Shown one piece after another: positions 8,712 through 16,098 of a stretch of 33,540 nucleotides of DNA (positions within the stretch are counted from its first letter, which is position 1; each line of letters starts with the position of its first letter). The notes beneath the pieces are model-generated. The model was not told where the DNA came from and did no database searches. It was given only the letters and a program-made list of their open reading frames with translations. The stretch spans positions 1-33,540 of the forward strand of contig NZ_SMOA01000052.1 of assembly GCF_004353985.1 (NCBI RefSeq). The letters are read 5' to 3'. Origin of the DNA: Paracraurococcus ruber (lineage in GTDB: Bacteria > Pseudomonadota > Alphaproteobacteria > Acetobacterales > Acetobacteraceae). The translations under genes were made by a program, and so were the position numbers.

Positions 8712-8826
8712 GCCCGCAGCCTAGCAAGCCCCGAGCCACAACCGGGACGTGTCGGACGGGTGACTTTCCAGCGATGGCGGTGCCGGTTAGATGCGCAGAG
8801 CGATTGGTCAGCGGGAGAGAGGCGCG

Positions 8827-9813
8827 ATGCAGCTGGGCATGGTCGGCCTGGGCCGGATGGGCGGCAACATCGTGCGGCGGCTGCTCCGAGCGGGGCACCA
8901 TTGCGTCGCCTTCGACCGCGACGCGGCGGCGCGGGAGGCGCTGGCGGCCGAGGGCGCGACCGCCGCCGCCGACCTGCCGGCGCTGGTGGCAGCGCTCGAC
9001 GCGCCGCGCGCCGTCTGGGTCATGCTGCCTGCCGGCGAGGCGACGGAAGAGGCGCTGCTGACGCTGGCCGGCCTGCTGTCCCCCGGGGACGTGCTGATCG
9101 ATGGCGGCAACAGCTTCTGGAAGGACAGCGTCCGCCGCGGCGCCATGCTGCGCGACAAGGGGCTGCATTTCCTCGATATCGGCACCTCCGGCGGGGTCTG
9201 GGGGCTGGAGCGCGGCTACTGCCTGATGATCGGCGGGGAGGCGGCGGTGGTCCACCGGCTGGACCCGCTGCTGGCCGCCCTGGTCCCGGGCAGGGCCGCC
9301 GCCCCGCCCACCCCCGGCTTCGCCGGCGATCCGCGGGCCGAGCAGGGCTATGTCCATGCCGGCCCGAACGGCGCCGGGCATTTCACCAAGATGGTCCATA
9401 ACGGCATCGAATACGGCATGATGCAGGCCTTCGCCGAGGGTCTCGACATCCTCAAGCATGCCGACAGCGAGGCGCTGCCGCCCGAGCAGCGCCTGGACCT
9501 GAACCTGCCCGACATCACCGAGGCCTGGCGGCGCGGCAGCGTGGTGGCGAGCTGGCTGCTGGACCTGACGGCGCAGGCGCTGCAGCAGGACCCGGCGCTC
9601 GATGGCTTCTCCGGCCATGTCTCGGACAGCGGGGAGGGCCGCTGGACGGTCCAGGCGGCGGTGGAGACGGCGGTGTCCGCCCCGGTGCTCTCGGCCGCGC
9701 TCTATGCCCGCTTCGCCAGCCGGGACGAGGCGCGCTTCAGCGGCAAGGTGCTGTCCGCCCAGCGCAAGGGCTTCGGCGGGCATCTGGAGCCACCGAAGCC
9801 GGCTGCGGAGTGA
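8827..9813 (+). CDS. gnd: 6-phosphogluconate dehydrogenase, decarboxylating (short GndA-type)
   Basis: The enzyme converts 6-phosphogluconate to ribulose 5-phosphate and CO2 with reduction of NAD(P). At 328 residues it is the short form, in contrast to the roughly 470-residue Gnd of enterobacteria; short forms are often NAD-preferring. The Rossmann start MQLGMVGLGRMGGNIVRRLL is at 1-20, DGGNSFWKDS follows, and the active-site block PNGAGHFTKMVHNGIEYGMM supplies Lys188, Asn192 and Glu195. The ATG at 8827 follows ggagagagg. The stop codon abuts gntK, so 6-phosphogluconate made by gluconokinase would be consumed by the neighbouring gene product. Cofactor preference cannot be settled by eye. Confidence 0.93.
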   Translation: MQLGMVGLGRMGGNIVRRLLRAGHHCVAFDRDAAAREALAAEGATAAADLPALVAALDAPRAVWVMLPAGEATEEALLTLAGLLSPGDVLIDGGNSFWKDSVRRGAMLRDKGLHFLDIGTSGGVWGLERGYCLMIGGEAAVVHRLDPLLAALVPGRAAAPPTPGFAGDPRAEQGYVHAGPNGAGHFTKMVHNGIEYGMMQAFAEGLDILKHADSEALPPEQRLDLNLPDITEAWRRGSVVASWLLDLTAQALQQDPALDGFSGHVSDSGEGRWTVQAAVETAVSAPVLSAALYARFASRDEARFSGKVLSAQRKGFGGHLEPPKPAAE

Positions 9814-9815
9814 CC

Positions 9816-10340
9816 ATGAAGCCGCTGGTCCTCGTCATGGGCGTCTCCGGCGCCGGCAAGAGCACGGTGGGCGGCCTGCTGGCCGAGCGGCTGGGCCTGC
9901 CCTTCGCCGATGCGGATTCCTTCCACCCGCCCGCCAACATCGCGAAGATGCGCCGCGGCGAGCCGCTGACGGATGCCGACCGCTGGCCCTGGCTGGATGC
10001 GATCGGCTCCTGGGTGGATGCAAGGACGGCGGAGGGCAGCGGCGGCGTGGTGACCTGCTCGGCGCTCCGGCGCGCCTATCGGGAAAGGCTGCGGGCCGGC
10101 CGGCCGGCGCTGCGGCTGCTCTACCTGGCGGGGGAGCCGGCGCTGATCGGCGCGCGGCAGGCGGCGCGGCCGGGGCATTTCATGCCGGCGAGCCTGATGG
10201 CCAGCCAATTCGCCACGCTGGAGGAGCCGACGCCCGAGGAAGGCGCGATCCTGGTGTCCGTCGCGCCGCCGCCGGAAGACGTCGTCGACGCCGCGATCGG
10301 ACGCCTTCAGGATGCCGGCGCAAGCAGTTCACCCGCATAG
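9816..10340 (+). CDS. gntK: Gluconokinase, GntK/IdnK type
   Basis: This 174-residue P-loop kinase phosphorylates gluconate to 6-phosphogluconate, which Gnd then uses. Visible motifs are the Walker A GVSGAGKST at 9-17, DADSFHPPANIAKMRRGEPLTDADRWPWL at about 32-61 (split here as DADSFHPPANIAKM and PLTDADRWPWL), the typical gluconate-kinase signature, and FMPASLMASQFATLEEP toward the C-terminus. The ATG at 9816 has a GGAG five bases upstream; an in-frame GTG at 9810 overlapping the gnd stop is an alternative. Length is normal. It forms an operon with gnd. No gluconate transporter gene is nearby. Confidence 0.94.
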   Translation: MKPLVLVMGVSGAGKSTVGGLLAERLGLPFADADSFHPPANIAKMRRGEPLTDADRWPWLDAIGSWVDARTAEGSGGVVTCSALRRAYRERLRAGRPALRLLYLAGEPALIGARQAARPGHFMPASLMASQFATLEEPTPEEGAILVSVAPPPEDVVDAAIGRLQDAGASSSPA

Positions 10341-10352
10341 ACCCTTCGGGCC

Positions 10353-11378
10353 ATGAAGATCCAAATCGTATTGTCGCATCCCGCGCCCGAGATCTATGGC
10401 GAGACGCGCGAAGTCTACCTGGCCCAGCGCCTCGCCGGAATGGGGCACGAGGTGGGTCTGCTGCGCGCCTTCGATGGCGGTGCGACCATCACCCGGGACA
10501 CGGGCGAAGGCGTCGCCATCCGGTACTGTCCGGCCGATGACGGGCGGGCCGAAGCGCATGCTACGGTGTCGACGGCGATGCTCCATGCCGTGCTGGCCGA
10601 GAAGCCCGACATCCTGATCTTCAAGGGCATCGGGTACAGCATCGTCGGGCAGATCATCGAAGGCGCCCGGCATCTGGCCTGCCGCATCGGCTTCATCCTC
10701 GGCGGCAATGCCGTGGAGCCGGAACTGGTGCATGCCGACTTCGTGCTGACCGAAAGCGACCGTCAGGCGGCCCTGGTTCGCACGGCGGTCAAGGATGCCG
10801 TCCTGTGCCAGGTGCTGCCCAAATACATCAACTGGCCGGTCGCCGACCGGGTATTCCAGACCCGGCTGCAGGCCGCGCCGCGATACGACATCGTCAATGT
10901 CGGGCAGTTCGAGCCCCGGAAGAACCAGATCGAGCTGCAGGCCTTCTTCGCCGACCACGCCGTCGCCCTGATCGGCGATGGCGAGACCCGGCCGCAGGTC
11001 GAGCTGTCGGCCAAGGACTTCCCGAAGGTCGAATTCCTCGGGAGCCGGCCGAATGACCAGGTGCTGGAGACCATCGGCCTCTCCCGGATCATGGTGCATT
11101 GCTCCCTGTGGGAAGGCGTGCCCCGGTCCCTGATCGAATCCCTGGCCTGCGGCACGCCGGTCGTTGCCTATGGCCACGCCATCCAGGGCGATTTCGACGA
11201 GTCATGCGGCGTCCGGCTCGTCGCCAGCGGCGAGTTGCATGCGGCCGTGACCGGCCTGCTGTCGGACCCCGAAAGCCTGGGCCGCCTGTCGGAGAATGGC
11301 CGCCGCTTCGCCCGCGACGTGCATGGCCCGGACCGCCTGACGGACGCCGCCGCCTTCATCGCCGCCGCGGGCCGCTAG
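10353..11378 (+). CDS. Glycosyltransferase, GT4-like (GT-B fold)
   Basis: This 341-residue protein looks like a retaining GT-B glycosyltransferase that would transfer a sugar from a nucleotide donor. The C-terminal half carries the family signature: VNVGQFEPRKNQ, FLGSRPNDQVLETI, and the E-x7-E motif EGVPRSLIE with Glu254 and Glu262, followed by SLACGTPVVAYG. The N-terminal acceptor domain begins MKIQIVLSHPAPEIYGETREVYLAQRL with no signal peptide. It starts 12 nt after gntK. Codon use appears less GC-saturated than in the neighbours (more codons ending in A or T by eye), and no other glycan genes lie nearby, so it may have arrived separately. Acceptor and donor are unknown. Confidence 0.85.
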   Translation: MKIQIVLSHPAPEIYGETREVYLAQRLAGMGHEVGLLRAFDGGATITRDTGEGVAIRYCPADDGRAEAHATVSTAMLHAVLAEKPDILIFKGIGYSIVGQIIEGARHLACRIGFILGGNAVEPELVHADFVLTESDRQAALVRTAVKDAVLCQVLPKYINWPVADRVFQTRLQAAPRYDIVNVGQFEPRKNQIELQAFFADHAVALIGDGETRPQVELSAKDFPKVEFLGSRPNDQVLETIGLSRIMVHCSLWEGVPRSLIESLACGTPVVAYGHAIQGDFDESCGVRLVASGELHAAVTGLLSDPESLGRLSENGRRFARDVHGPDRLTDAAAFIAAAGR

Positions 11379-11385
11379 GGCAGAT

Positions 11386-11413
11386 CCCGCCCAGGTGGAC
11401 TCACCTGGTCGGG
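11386..11413 (+). terminator. Stem-loop after the glycosyltransferase gene
   Basis: Beginning 8 nt after the stop codon, cccg (11386-11389) and ccaggt (11391-11396) pair with acctgg (11403-11408) and cggg (11410-11413) around a six-base loop, with one C/T mismatch between the two stem segments. The position fits a transcription terminator for gnd-gntK-glycosyltransferase. No T-run follows. Confidence 0.55.
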
Positions 11414-11822
11414 CGAAGCGGCCCATGGCTTCAAATGACCGGAGCGGTTGCCGTCGGCCATGGCGAACGGAAAGCGCGCTGGTGTCCCGAACCCGAAGGA
11501 CGCCGCCACCGGCGGCGCCCCTCGGGTCCGACCACTCGTGTTTGCCTGCAGTGGCATCCTGATCCGGAGAGTTCGCAGCCGGTGGCGGCGAACTCCGCCG
11601 GCAGGACACGAGGCCGGATCGCGTCGCGGCCGCGCCGCCGTGGCGCGCGGTTCCGCGCCCATGGCCGGGCACCGCATGCCGGTTCCGCTGGACGCAGGCC
11701 GGGCCCAGGAGCCGAGCACGGGGCGCGGCCATTCTGCCCGCGTTCCGGCCCTGCGGCGGCAAAGGCACCTGTTCGACATGAAGTGAGGAGGTTATGGCTG
11801 CGCGGCGAGCCAGGAGAACACC
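11414..11822. other. Gene-poor interval with two further stem-loops
   Basis: No frame here has convincing coding character; the open frames are arginine- and proline-rich. Besides the terminator-like hairpin upstream, I see a long imperfect hairpin at 11491-11507 / 11511-11527 (15 of 17 bp, loop acc) and a perfect 8-bp dyad at 11569-11576 / 11588-11595. Base composition is more mixed than in the genes around it. The interval presumably holds the promoter for the RraA gene; the ccaggagaacacc just before 11823 is that gene's ribosome binding site. A decayed gene or an unannotated RNA cannot be excluded. Confidence 0.4.
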
Positions 11823-12527
11823 ATGCCCCTCGATGCCGCCGCCCGCGCGGTGCTGGAGACCGTCTCCACCGCCACCATCACCACGCTGCTGCTGAAAAAG
11901 GGGCTGCGGAACATCTGGATGCGTGGGCCGCAGCCCTTCACGCCCACGGCCAAGGGCAAGAGGATGGTCGGCCCCGCCTTCACGCTGCGCTTCGTCCCGG
12001 CGCGGGAGGACCTGGCGACGCCGGAATCCTGGTCCTCCCCGCGCTCGACCCGCGCGGCGATCGAGGACATGCCGGAGGGCGTCATCGCCGTCGCCGATGC
12101 CATGGGCGTCACCGATGCCGGCATCTTCGGCGACATCCTCTGCGCCCGCCTGATGAAGCGCGGCGTCACCGCCCTGGTGACGGATGGCTGCGTGCGGGAC
12201 GTCGCCGGCGTGGTCGGCACCGGCATGCCGGTGTGGTGCAAGGGCGGCGCGGCGCCGCCCTCGGTCGCCGGCCTCACCTTCGTCGGCTGGCAGGAGCCGA
12301 TCGGCTGCGGCGGCGTCGCGGTCTTCCCGGACGACATCATCGTGGTGGACGATGACGGCGCGGTCTGCATCCCGGCCGCCTTCCTGAAGGACGTGGTCGA
12401 GGGCGGGCCGGAACAGGAACGGCTGGAGGCCTGGATCGTCGGCAAGGTCGAGCAGGGGGAGAAGCTGCCCGGCCTCTACCCGCCCAATGCCGAGAACAAG
12501 GCGCGCTACGAGGCGGAGAAGAAGTAG
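11823..12527 (+). CDS. RraA-family protein (HMG/CHA aldolase or oxaloacetate decarboxylase-like)
   Basis: The 234-residue protein belongs to the RraA-like superfamily, which includes RNase E regulators and metal-dependent 4-hydroxy-4-methyl-2-oxoglutarate aldolases and oxaloacetate decarboxylases. The signature is clear: GIFGDILCARLMKRGVTALV at about 100-119, followed by TDGCVRDV with Asp121, Arg125 and Asp126, the metal- and substrate-binding residues of the aldolases. FPDDIIVVDDDGAVCIP is the usual C-terminal strand. A C-terminal Lys/Glu-rich tail follows. The start has ggaga eight bases upstream. With the G-x-x-G-D and R-D residues retained, I favour an aldolase/decarboxylase over an RNase E regulator. 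It precedes a thioesterase gene by 19 nt and probably shares its transcript. Confidence 0.85.
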   Translation: MPLDAAARAVLETVSTATITTLLLKKGLRNIWMRGPQPFTPTAKGKRMVGPAFTLRFVPAREDLATPESWSSPRSTRAAIEDMPEGVIAVADAMGVTDAGIFGDILCARLMKRGVTALVTDGCVRDVAGVVGTGMPVWCKGGAAPPSVAGLTFVGWQEPIGCGGVAVFPDDIIVVDDDGAVCIPAAFLKDVVEGGPEQERLEAWIVGKVEQGEKLPGLYPPNAENKARYEAEKK

Positions 12528-12546
12528 CCGCCCGCGTCGCGCCGCC

Positions 12547-12978
12547 ATGCCCGCCCCGCCGCCGCCGCCCGCGCGCTTCCTCTTCTGGACGGAGGAGAAG
12601 CTGCGCGTGTCCGACACGGACATGAATGGCCATGTGAACAACGGCGCCATCGGCGCCTTCTGCGAGGCCGGGCGGGCGGAACTGATGCTGGCCGTCGCCG
12701 GCCCACCGGAGACCCGCGCCGTGCGCATGGCGGTGGCCCGGGTCGAGATCGACTACCTGCGGGAGATCCACTACCCCGGCCGGGTGCGGATCGGCACCGC
12801 GGTGGCGCGGATCGGCCGCAGCAGCATCACGGTGGAGCAGGGGCTGTTCCTGGACGAGGCCTGCTTCGCCACCTCGGTCGGCGTCATGGTGATGCTGGAC
12901 CCGACCACGCGGCGCCCGACCGAGATGCCGGCGGCGCTGCGGGAGGGTTTCGCCGCCCTGGCGCCGCGGGCGGCATGA
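12547..12978 (+). CDS. Acyl-CoA thioesterase, 4HBT (hotdog) family
   Basis: This 143-residue hotdog-fold protein probably hydrolyses an acyl-CoA thioester. After a proline-rich N-terminus (MPAPPPPPAR), the 4-hydroxybenzoyl-CoA thioesterase motif appears as DTDMNGHVNNGAIGAFCEAGR, split here as DTDMNGHVNN and GAIGAFCEAGR, with Asp25, His29 and Asn31; VARVEIDYLREIHYPGRVRI is the central strand region of the family. The ATG at 12547 was chosen because the upstream in-frame extension is arginine-rich and overlaps the RraA gene. It is convergent with yeeE, with only 18 nt between the stops. The substrate is unknown. Confidence 0.86.
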   Translation: MPAPPPPPARFLFWTEEKLRVSDTDMNGHVNNGAIGAFCEAGRAELMLAVAGPPETRAVRMAVARVEIDYLREIHYPGRVRIGTAVARIGRSSITVEQGLFLDEACFATSVGVMVMLDPTTRRPTEMPAALREGFAALAPRAA

Positions 12979-12996
12979 CCGCGCCGGTCGCGGCGC

Positions 12997-14229
12997 TCAG
13001 CACCCGGTCTGCCGCGGGGTCCGCTCCACCTCCAGCCCGAAGAGCGGCCGCAGCCGGGTGCCGATGACGCTGCCGGCGAAGGCGACCGCCATCCAGGCCC
13101 AGCCATGCAGGCTGCCGGAGGCAATGCCCGAGAAATAGGCACCGATATTGCAGCCATAGGCCAGCCGCGCGCCATAGCCCAGCATCAGCCCGCCGATCAC
13201 TGCCGCCAGCGCCGAGCGCAGGGGCACCCGCAGGCTGGGCGAGAAGCGGCCGGCCAGCGCCGCCGCCAGCATCGCCCCCAGCACGATGCCGAAATCCATG
13301 ACCGAGGTGATGTCGCGCAGCACGCTGCCCTGCAGCGCCGCCTGGCCCTGCGGCGTGGACCAGTAGGGCCAGCTTGCGGCGTCGATGCCGACCGCGATCG
13401 CCGCCTTTGACCCCCAGAGCGCGAAGGCCGAGGTGATGCCCCAGGGCTTCCCGGCGAGCGCCAGGGTGACGAAGTTCAGCAGCGCCAGCGCGACGGCGCC
13501 GGCCAGCACCGGCCAGGGGCCACGCAGGACCCTGGCCAGGCCCTGCCGCGGTGCCGGCCGCGCCGCCACCAGCGCGCCATGCCGGCGCCGTTCCAGCCAG
13601 GCCGTGCCCAGGGCGATCAGCGCGAACAGCCCGAGGTTCAGCGCCAGCGCCGGCCCGACGCCCCAGTCCTGCACGAGGGAGATGGGCCGCAGGTGCCACT
13701 GCGCCTGCCACCAGTGGAAATGCGCCGCGCCCAGCGCCGAGCCGATGATGAAGAAGGCCAGCACCAGAAGCATCCGCACGGACCCGCCGCCCGCGGTGTA
13801 GAGCGTGCCGGAGGCGCAGCCGCCGGCGATCTGCATGCCGATGCCGAAGACGAAGGCGCCGAACAGCAGGGACAGGCCGATGGGCGAGACATTGCCCGTC
13901 ACCGGCTGGCCCCAGAGCGATCCGGCCGACAGGGCCGGGAAGAACAGCAGCACGGCGATGCCGAGCATCAGCATCTGCGCCCGCAGCCCCTCCCCGCGCC
14001 GGTCGGCGATGAAGACCCGCCAGGCGGAGGTGAAGCCGAAGGCGGCATGGTAGAGCACGAGGCCGAGCGCGGCGCCCAGCAGGTACAGCGCCGCCTGCCG
14101 CGGGCTGACGGCCTGGCCGATGGCCAGCGCGCCGAGCAGCAGCAGCGCGGCGGCGCCGAGGGCGGCCGGGGATTGGATGTCGGTCGCCCGCGCCGGGGCG
14201 GGCGCGGCGGCCATGAGGGATGCGGACAT
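12997..14229 (-). CDS. YeeE/YedE-family inner-membrane transporter (thiosulfate/sulfur-type)
   Basis: A 410-residue polytopic membrane protein with about ten hydrophobic segments, of the YeeE/YedE family, whose characterised member TsuA imports thiosulfate. It is the long form with two homologous halves, each carrying a conserved cysteine motif: GMQIAGGCASGTLYTAGG (Cys138) and LAYGCNIGAYFSGIASGS (Cys360). These cysteines are thought to relay the sulfur substrate through the pore. The C-terminal residue is also Cys. A weak ggaga lies about 11 nt before the ATG. No tusA or rhodanese partner is adjacent. An AT-rich dyad about 120-150 bp upstream may be its operator. The transported compound (thiosulfate or another small sulfur species) is an inference from the family. 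Confidence 0.88.
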   Translation of the reverse strand: MSASLMAAAPAPARATDIQSPAALGAAALLLLGALAIGQAVSPRQAALYLLGAALGLVLYHAAFGFTSAWRVFIADRRGEGLRAQMLMLGIAVLLFFPALSAGSLWGQPVTGNVSPIGLSLLFGAFVFGIGMQIAGGCASGTLYTAGGGSVRMLLVLAFFIIGSALGAAHFHWWQAQWHLRPISLVQDWGVGPALALNLGLFALIALGTAWLERRRHGALVAARPAPRQGLARVLRGPWPVLAGAVALALLNFVTLALAGKPWGITSAFALWGSKAAIAVGIDAASWPYWSTPQGQAALQGSVLRDITSVMDFGIVLGAMLAAALAGRFSPSLRVPLRSALAAVIGGLMLGYGARLAYGCNIGAYFSGIASGSLHGWAWMAVAFAGSVIGTRLRPLFGLEVERTPRQTGC

Positions 14230-14348
14230 GCGGGCAGGGTCTCCGGACCGGAAGGAGGGCTGCCTGCCATATGGCTGGGGGCCGCCGCCGGTTTCACTTC
14301 GCCGGTTGTGACGATCGGGTAACCCCGATGCCCGCTGCGGTCATGGCG

Positions 14349-14377
14349 TTAAATCACGTCTTACAAGCGTAATTTAA
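14349..14377. promoter_or_regulatory. AT-rich inverted repeat upstream of the YeeE-family gene
   Basis: ttaaatcacg (14349-14358) and cgtaatttaa (14368-14377) are reverse complements at 9 of 10 positions, separated by nine bases. It is an isolated AT-rich patch in a very GC-rich region, 120 bp upstream of the YeeE start. A second short dyad, aagccg...cggctt, follows directly at 14376-14394. The form suggests a binding site for a dimeric repressor or activator, perhaps with a promoter embedded in it. The regulator is not in the window. Confidence 0.5.
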
Positions 14378-14401
14378 GCCGTATCAGCCGGCTTGGAGCA
14401 G

Positions 14402-14425
14402 GGCACCCACGACCGCCCGGGTGCC
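14402..14425. other. Short stem-loop between the YeeE-family and aldehyde dehydrogenase genes
   Basis: ggcaccc (14402-14408) pairs perfectly with gggtgcc (14419-14425) around a ten-base loop. It sits just beside the AT-rich dyad and before the stronger hairpin at 14432-14462. In 14230-14619, which I regard as non-coding, these stem-loops are the only structure I can support. Confidence 0.35.
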
Positions 14426-14431
14426 GCCCAT

Positions 14432-14462
14432 CGCCCCGGGCGCGCGACCCGCGCCCGGGGCG
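14432..14462. terminator. Perfect 13-bp GC hairpin
   Basis: cgccccgggcgcg (14432-14444) pairs without mismatch with 14450-14462 around a five-base loop (cgacc). It lies about 160 nt beyond the dehydrogenase stop on the minus strand and upstream of the YeeE-family promoter region, so it may insulate the two genes. There is no T-tract. Confidence 0.5.
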
Positions 14463-14576
14463 GGAGCATGAGCCCGGCTCCCGGCGGCCGCCAGCGTCCA
14501 ACCCGGTCCGCACCGCCGCCCGCCGCGAAGGCGGCGTACCTGGCGCCGTCGCGGCATGGCCGAGAGCGATCAGGCG

Positions 14577-14599
14577 CGCCCGGGCCGGTTGCCCGGGCG
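14577..14599 (-). terminator. Terminator-like hairpin after the aldehyde dehydrogenase gene
   Basis: cgcccgggc (14577-14585) pairs perfectly with gcccgggcg (14591-14599), loop cggtt. It starts 20 nt beyond the stop codon of the minus-strand dehydrogenase gene, the usual distance for a terminator. As elsewhere in this window, there is no obvious U-run, so Rho-assisted or hairpin-dominated termination is more likely. Confidence 0.55.
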
Positions 14600-14619
14600 G
14601 CCTTCGCTGGTCGGGTCGA

Positions 14620-16098
14620 TCAGGTCCCGATGCCGCCCAGCGCCAGGTACTTCACCTCGAGATACTCCTCGATCCCGTGATGGCTGCCCTCGCGGCCCAG
14701 GCCGCTCTCCTTGACGCCGCCGAAGGGCGCGACCTCGGTGCTGATCAACCCCTCGTTGATGCCGACCATGCCGCTCTCCAGCGCCTCTGCCACCCGGAAG
14801 ATCCGGCCGACATCGCGGCTGTAGAAATAGGCCGCGAGGCCGAAGGGCGTGTCGTTGGCCAGCGCGATCGCCTCCTCCTCGGTCTTGAAGCGGAACAGCG
14901 GCGCCACCGGGCCGAAGGTCTCCTCGTTGAAGACCAGGCTGTCGCGCTGCACGTTGGTCAGGATGGTCGGCAGGTAGAAATTGCCCGGCCGCTCCGCGCG
15001 CTTGCCGCCGGTCAGCACCTTCGCGCCCTTGCCAAGCGCGTCGGCGACATGCTCCTCGACCTTCTTCACCGCATCGGCGTTGATCAGCGGGCCCTGGGTC
15101 ACGCCCGGCTCCATGCCGTCGCCGACCTTCAGCGCCTCGACCGCCGCCTTCAGCTTGGCGGCGAAGGCGTCGTAGACGCCGTCCTGCACCAGGATGCGGT
15201 TGGCGCAGACGCAGGTCTGGCCGGTGTTGCGGTACTTGCTGGCCATCGCACCCTGCACCGCGGCATCCAGGTCGGCATCGTCGAAGACGATGAAGGGCGC
15301 ATTGCCGCCCAGCTCCATGCTGGTCTTCTTGATGGTGGGGGCGCATTGCGCCAGCAGCGTGCGGCCGACATCGGTGCTGCCGGTGAAGGTCAGCTTGCGC
15401 ACCAGCGGATTGCCGGTGAGCTCCTTGCCGGTCTCGCCGGAAGGGCCGGTGATGACGTTGCAGACGCCGGGCGGCATGCCCGCGCGCTCCGCCAGCACGG
15501 CGATCGCCAGCGCCGAGAAGGGCGTCTGCGAGGCCGGACGGATTACGCCGGTGCAGCCCGCGGCCCAGCCCGGCCCGGTCTTGCGCGTGATCATGGCGGC
15601 GGGGAAATTCCAGGGCGTGATGGCGGCGAAGACGCCGATCGGCTCCTTCGTCACGATGATGCGGCGGCCCTTGGCGTTCTGCGGGATGGTGTCGCCATAG
15701 ACCCGCTTGGCTTCCTCGGCGAACCACTCGATGAAGCTGGCGGCATAGGCGATCTCGCCCTTGCTCTCGGCCAGCGGCTTGCCCTGCTCGGCGGTCATGA
15801 TCGCCGCCAGGTCATCCGTGTTGGCGATCATCAGGTCGAACAGCTTGCGCAGGATCGCCGCGCGCTCCTTCGCCAGCATGGCGCGCCAGCCCTTCTGCGC
15901 CTGGTGCGCCGCCTCGATGGCGCGGCGGGTCTCGGCGGCGCCCATGGCGGGGACGCGGCCCACCACCTCTCCGGTCGAGGGGTTGCGGACCTCAAGGGTC
16001 TTCCCGCTGTCGGCCTGGACCCATTGGCCCCCGATGTAGTTGGCCTGGCGGAAGAGCTCGGGGTCCTTCAGCGGCAGGGTTGCGACGGCGTCGAGCAT
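14620..16098 (-). CDS. gabD: NAD(P)-dependent aldehyde dehydrogenase, succinate-semialdehyde type
   Basis: A 492-residue aldehyde dehydrogenase that closely follows GabD, which oxidises succinate semialdehyde to succinate at the end of 4-aminobutyrate breakdown. Catalytic residues are present: Asn164 in PWNFP, Glu262 in MELGGNAPFIVFDDADLD, and Cys296 in GQTCVCANR, with a second cysteine (298) that is part of a redox switch in the human enzyme. FGPVAPLFRFKTEEEAI and APFGGVKESGLGREGS complete the family pattern. The ATG at 16098 follows gaaggaga. One block is unusual: where the family has GPALAAGCT..LKPA, this protein reads GPGWAAGCTGVIRPA, replacing the conserved cofactor-contacting Lys with Arg187. 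It diverges from the Bug receptor gene at 16312. Other semialdehydes (glutarate, malonate) are possible substrates. Confidence 0.88.
   Translation of the reverse strand: MLDAVATLPLKDPELFRQANYIGGQWVQADSGKTLEVRNPSTGEVVGRVPAMGAAETRRAIEAAHQAQKGWRAMLAKERAAILRKLFDLMIANTDDLAAIMTAEQGKPLAESKGEIAYAASFIEWFAEEAKRVYGDTIPQNAKGRRIIVTKEPIGVFAAITPWNFPAAMITRKTGPGWAAGCTGVIRPASQTPFSALAIAVLAERAGMPPGVCNVITGPSGETGKELTGNPLVRKLTFTGSTDVGRTLLAQCAPTIKKTSMELGGNAPFIVFDDADLDAAVQGAMASKYRNTGQTCVCANRILVQDGVYDAFAAKLKAAVEALKVGDGMEPGVTQGPLINADAVKKVEEHVADALGKGAKVLTGGKRAERPGNFYLPTILTNVQRDSLVFNEETFGPVAPLFRFKTEEEAIALANDTPFGLAAYFYSRDVGRIFRVAEALESGMVGINEGLISTEVAPFGGVKESGLGREGSHHGIEEYLEVKYLALGGIGT

Noticed and set aside
8712-8826. Possible sigma-70 promoter tgactt...ttagat for gnd
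   Set aside because: The spacing of 20 bp is too long and both hexamers are weak, so I did not list it.
5386-9401. Long plus-strand open frames antisense to xdhA and xdhB
   Set aside because: High GC keeps antisense frames open. These have repetitive Arg/Gly/Gln/His composition and no motifs, while xdhA and xdhB are fully supported on the other strand.
11448-11786. 112-codon frame in the gap before the RraA gene
   Set aside because: Arg/Pro/Ala-rich, no ribosome binding site, no recognisable domain, and interrupted by hairpin-forming sequence. Kept only as part of the gene-poor interval.
14393-14680. 95-codon plus-strand frame between the YeeE-family and dehydrogenase genes
   Set aside because: It runs through three hairpins and into the dehydrogenase gene; low-complexity composition and no start signal.
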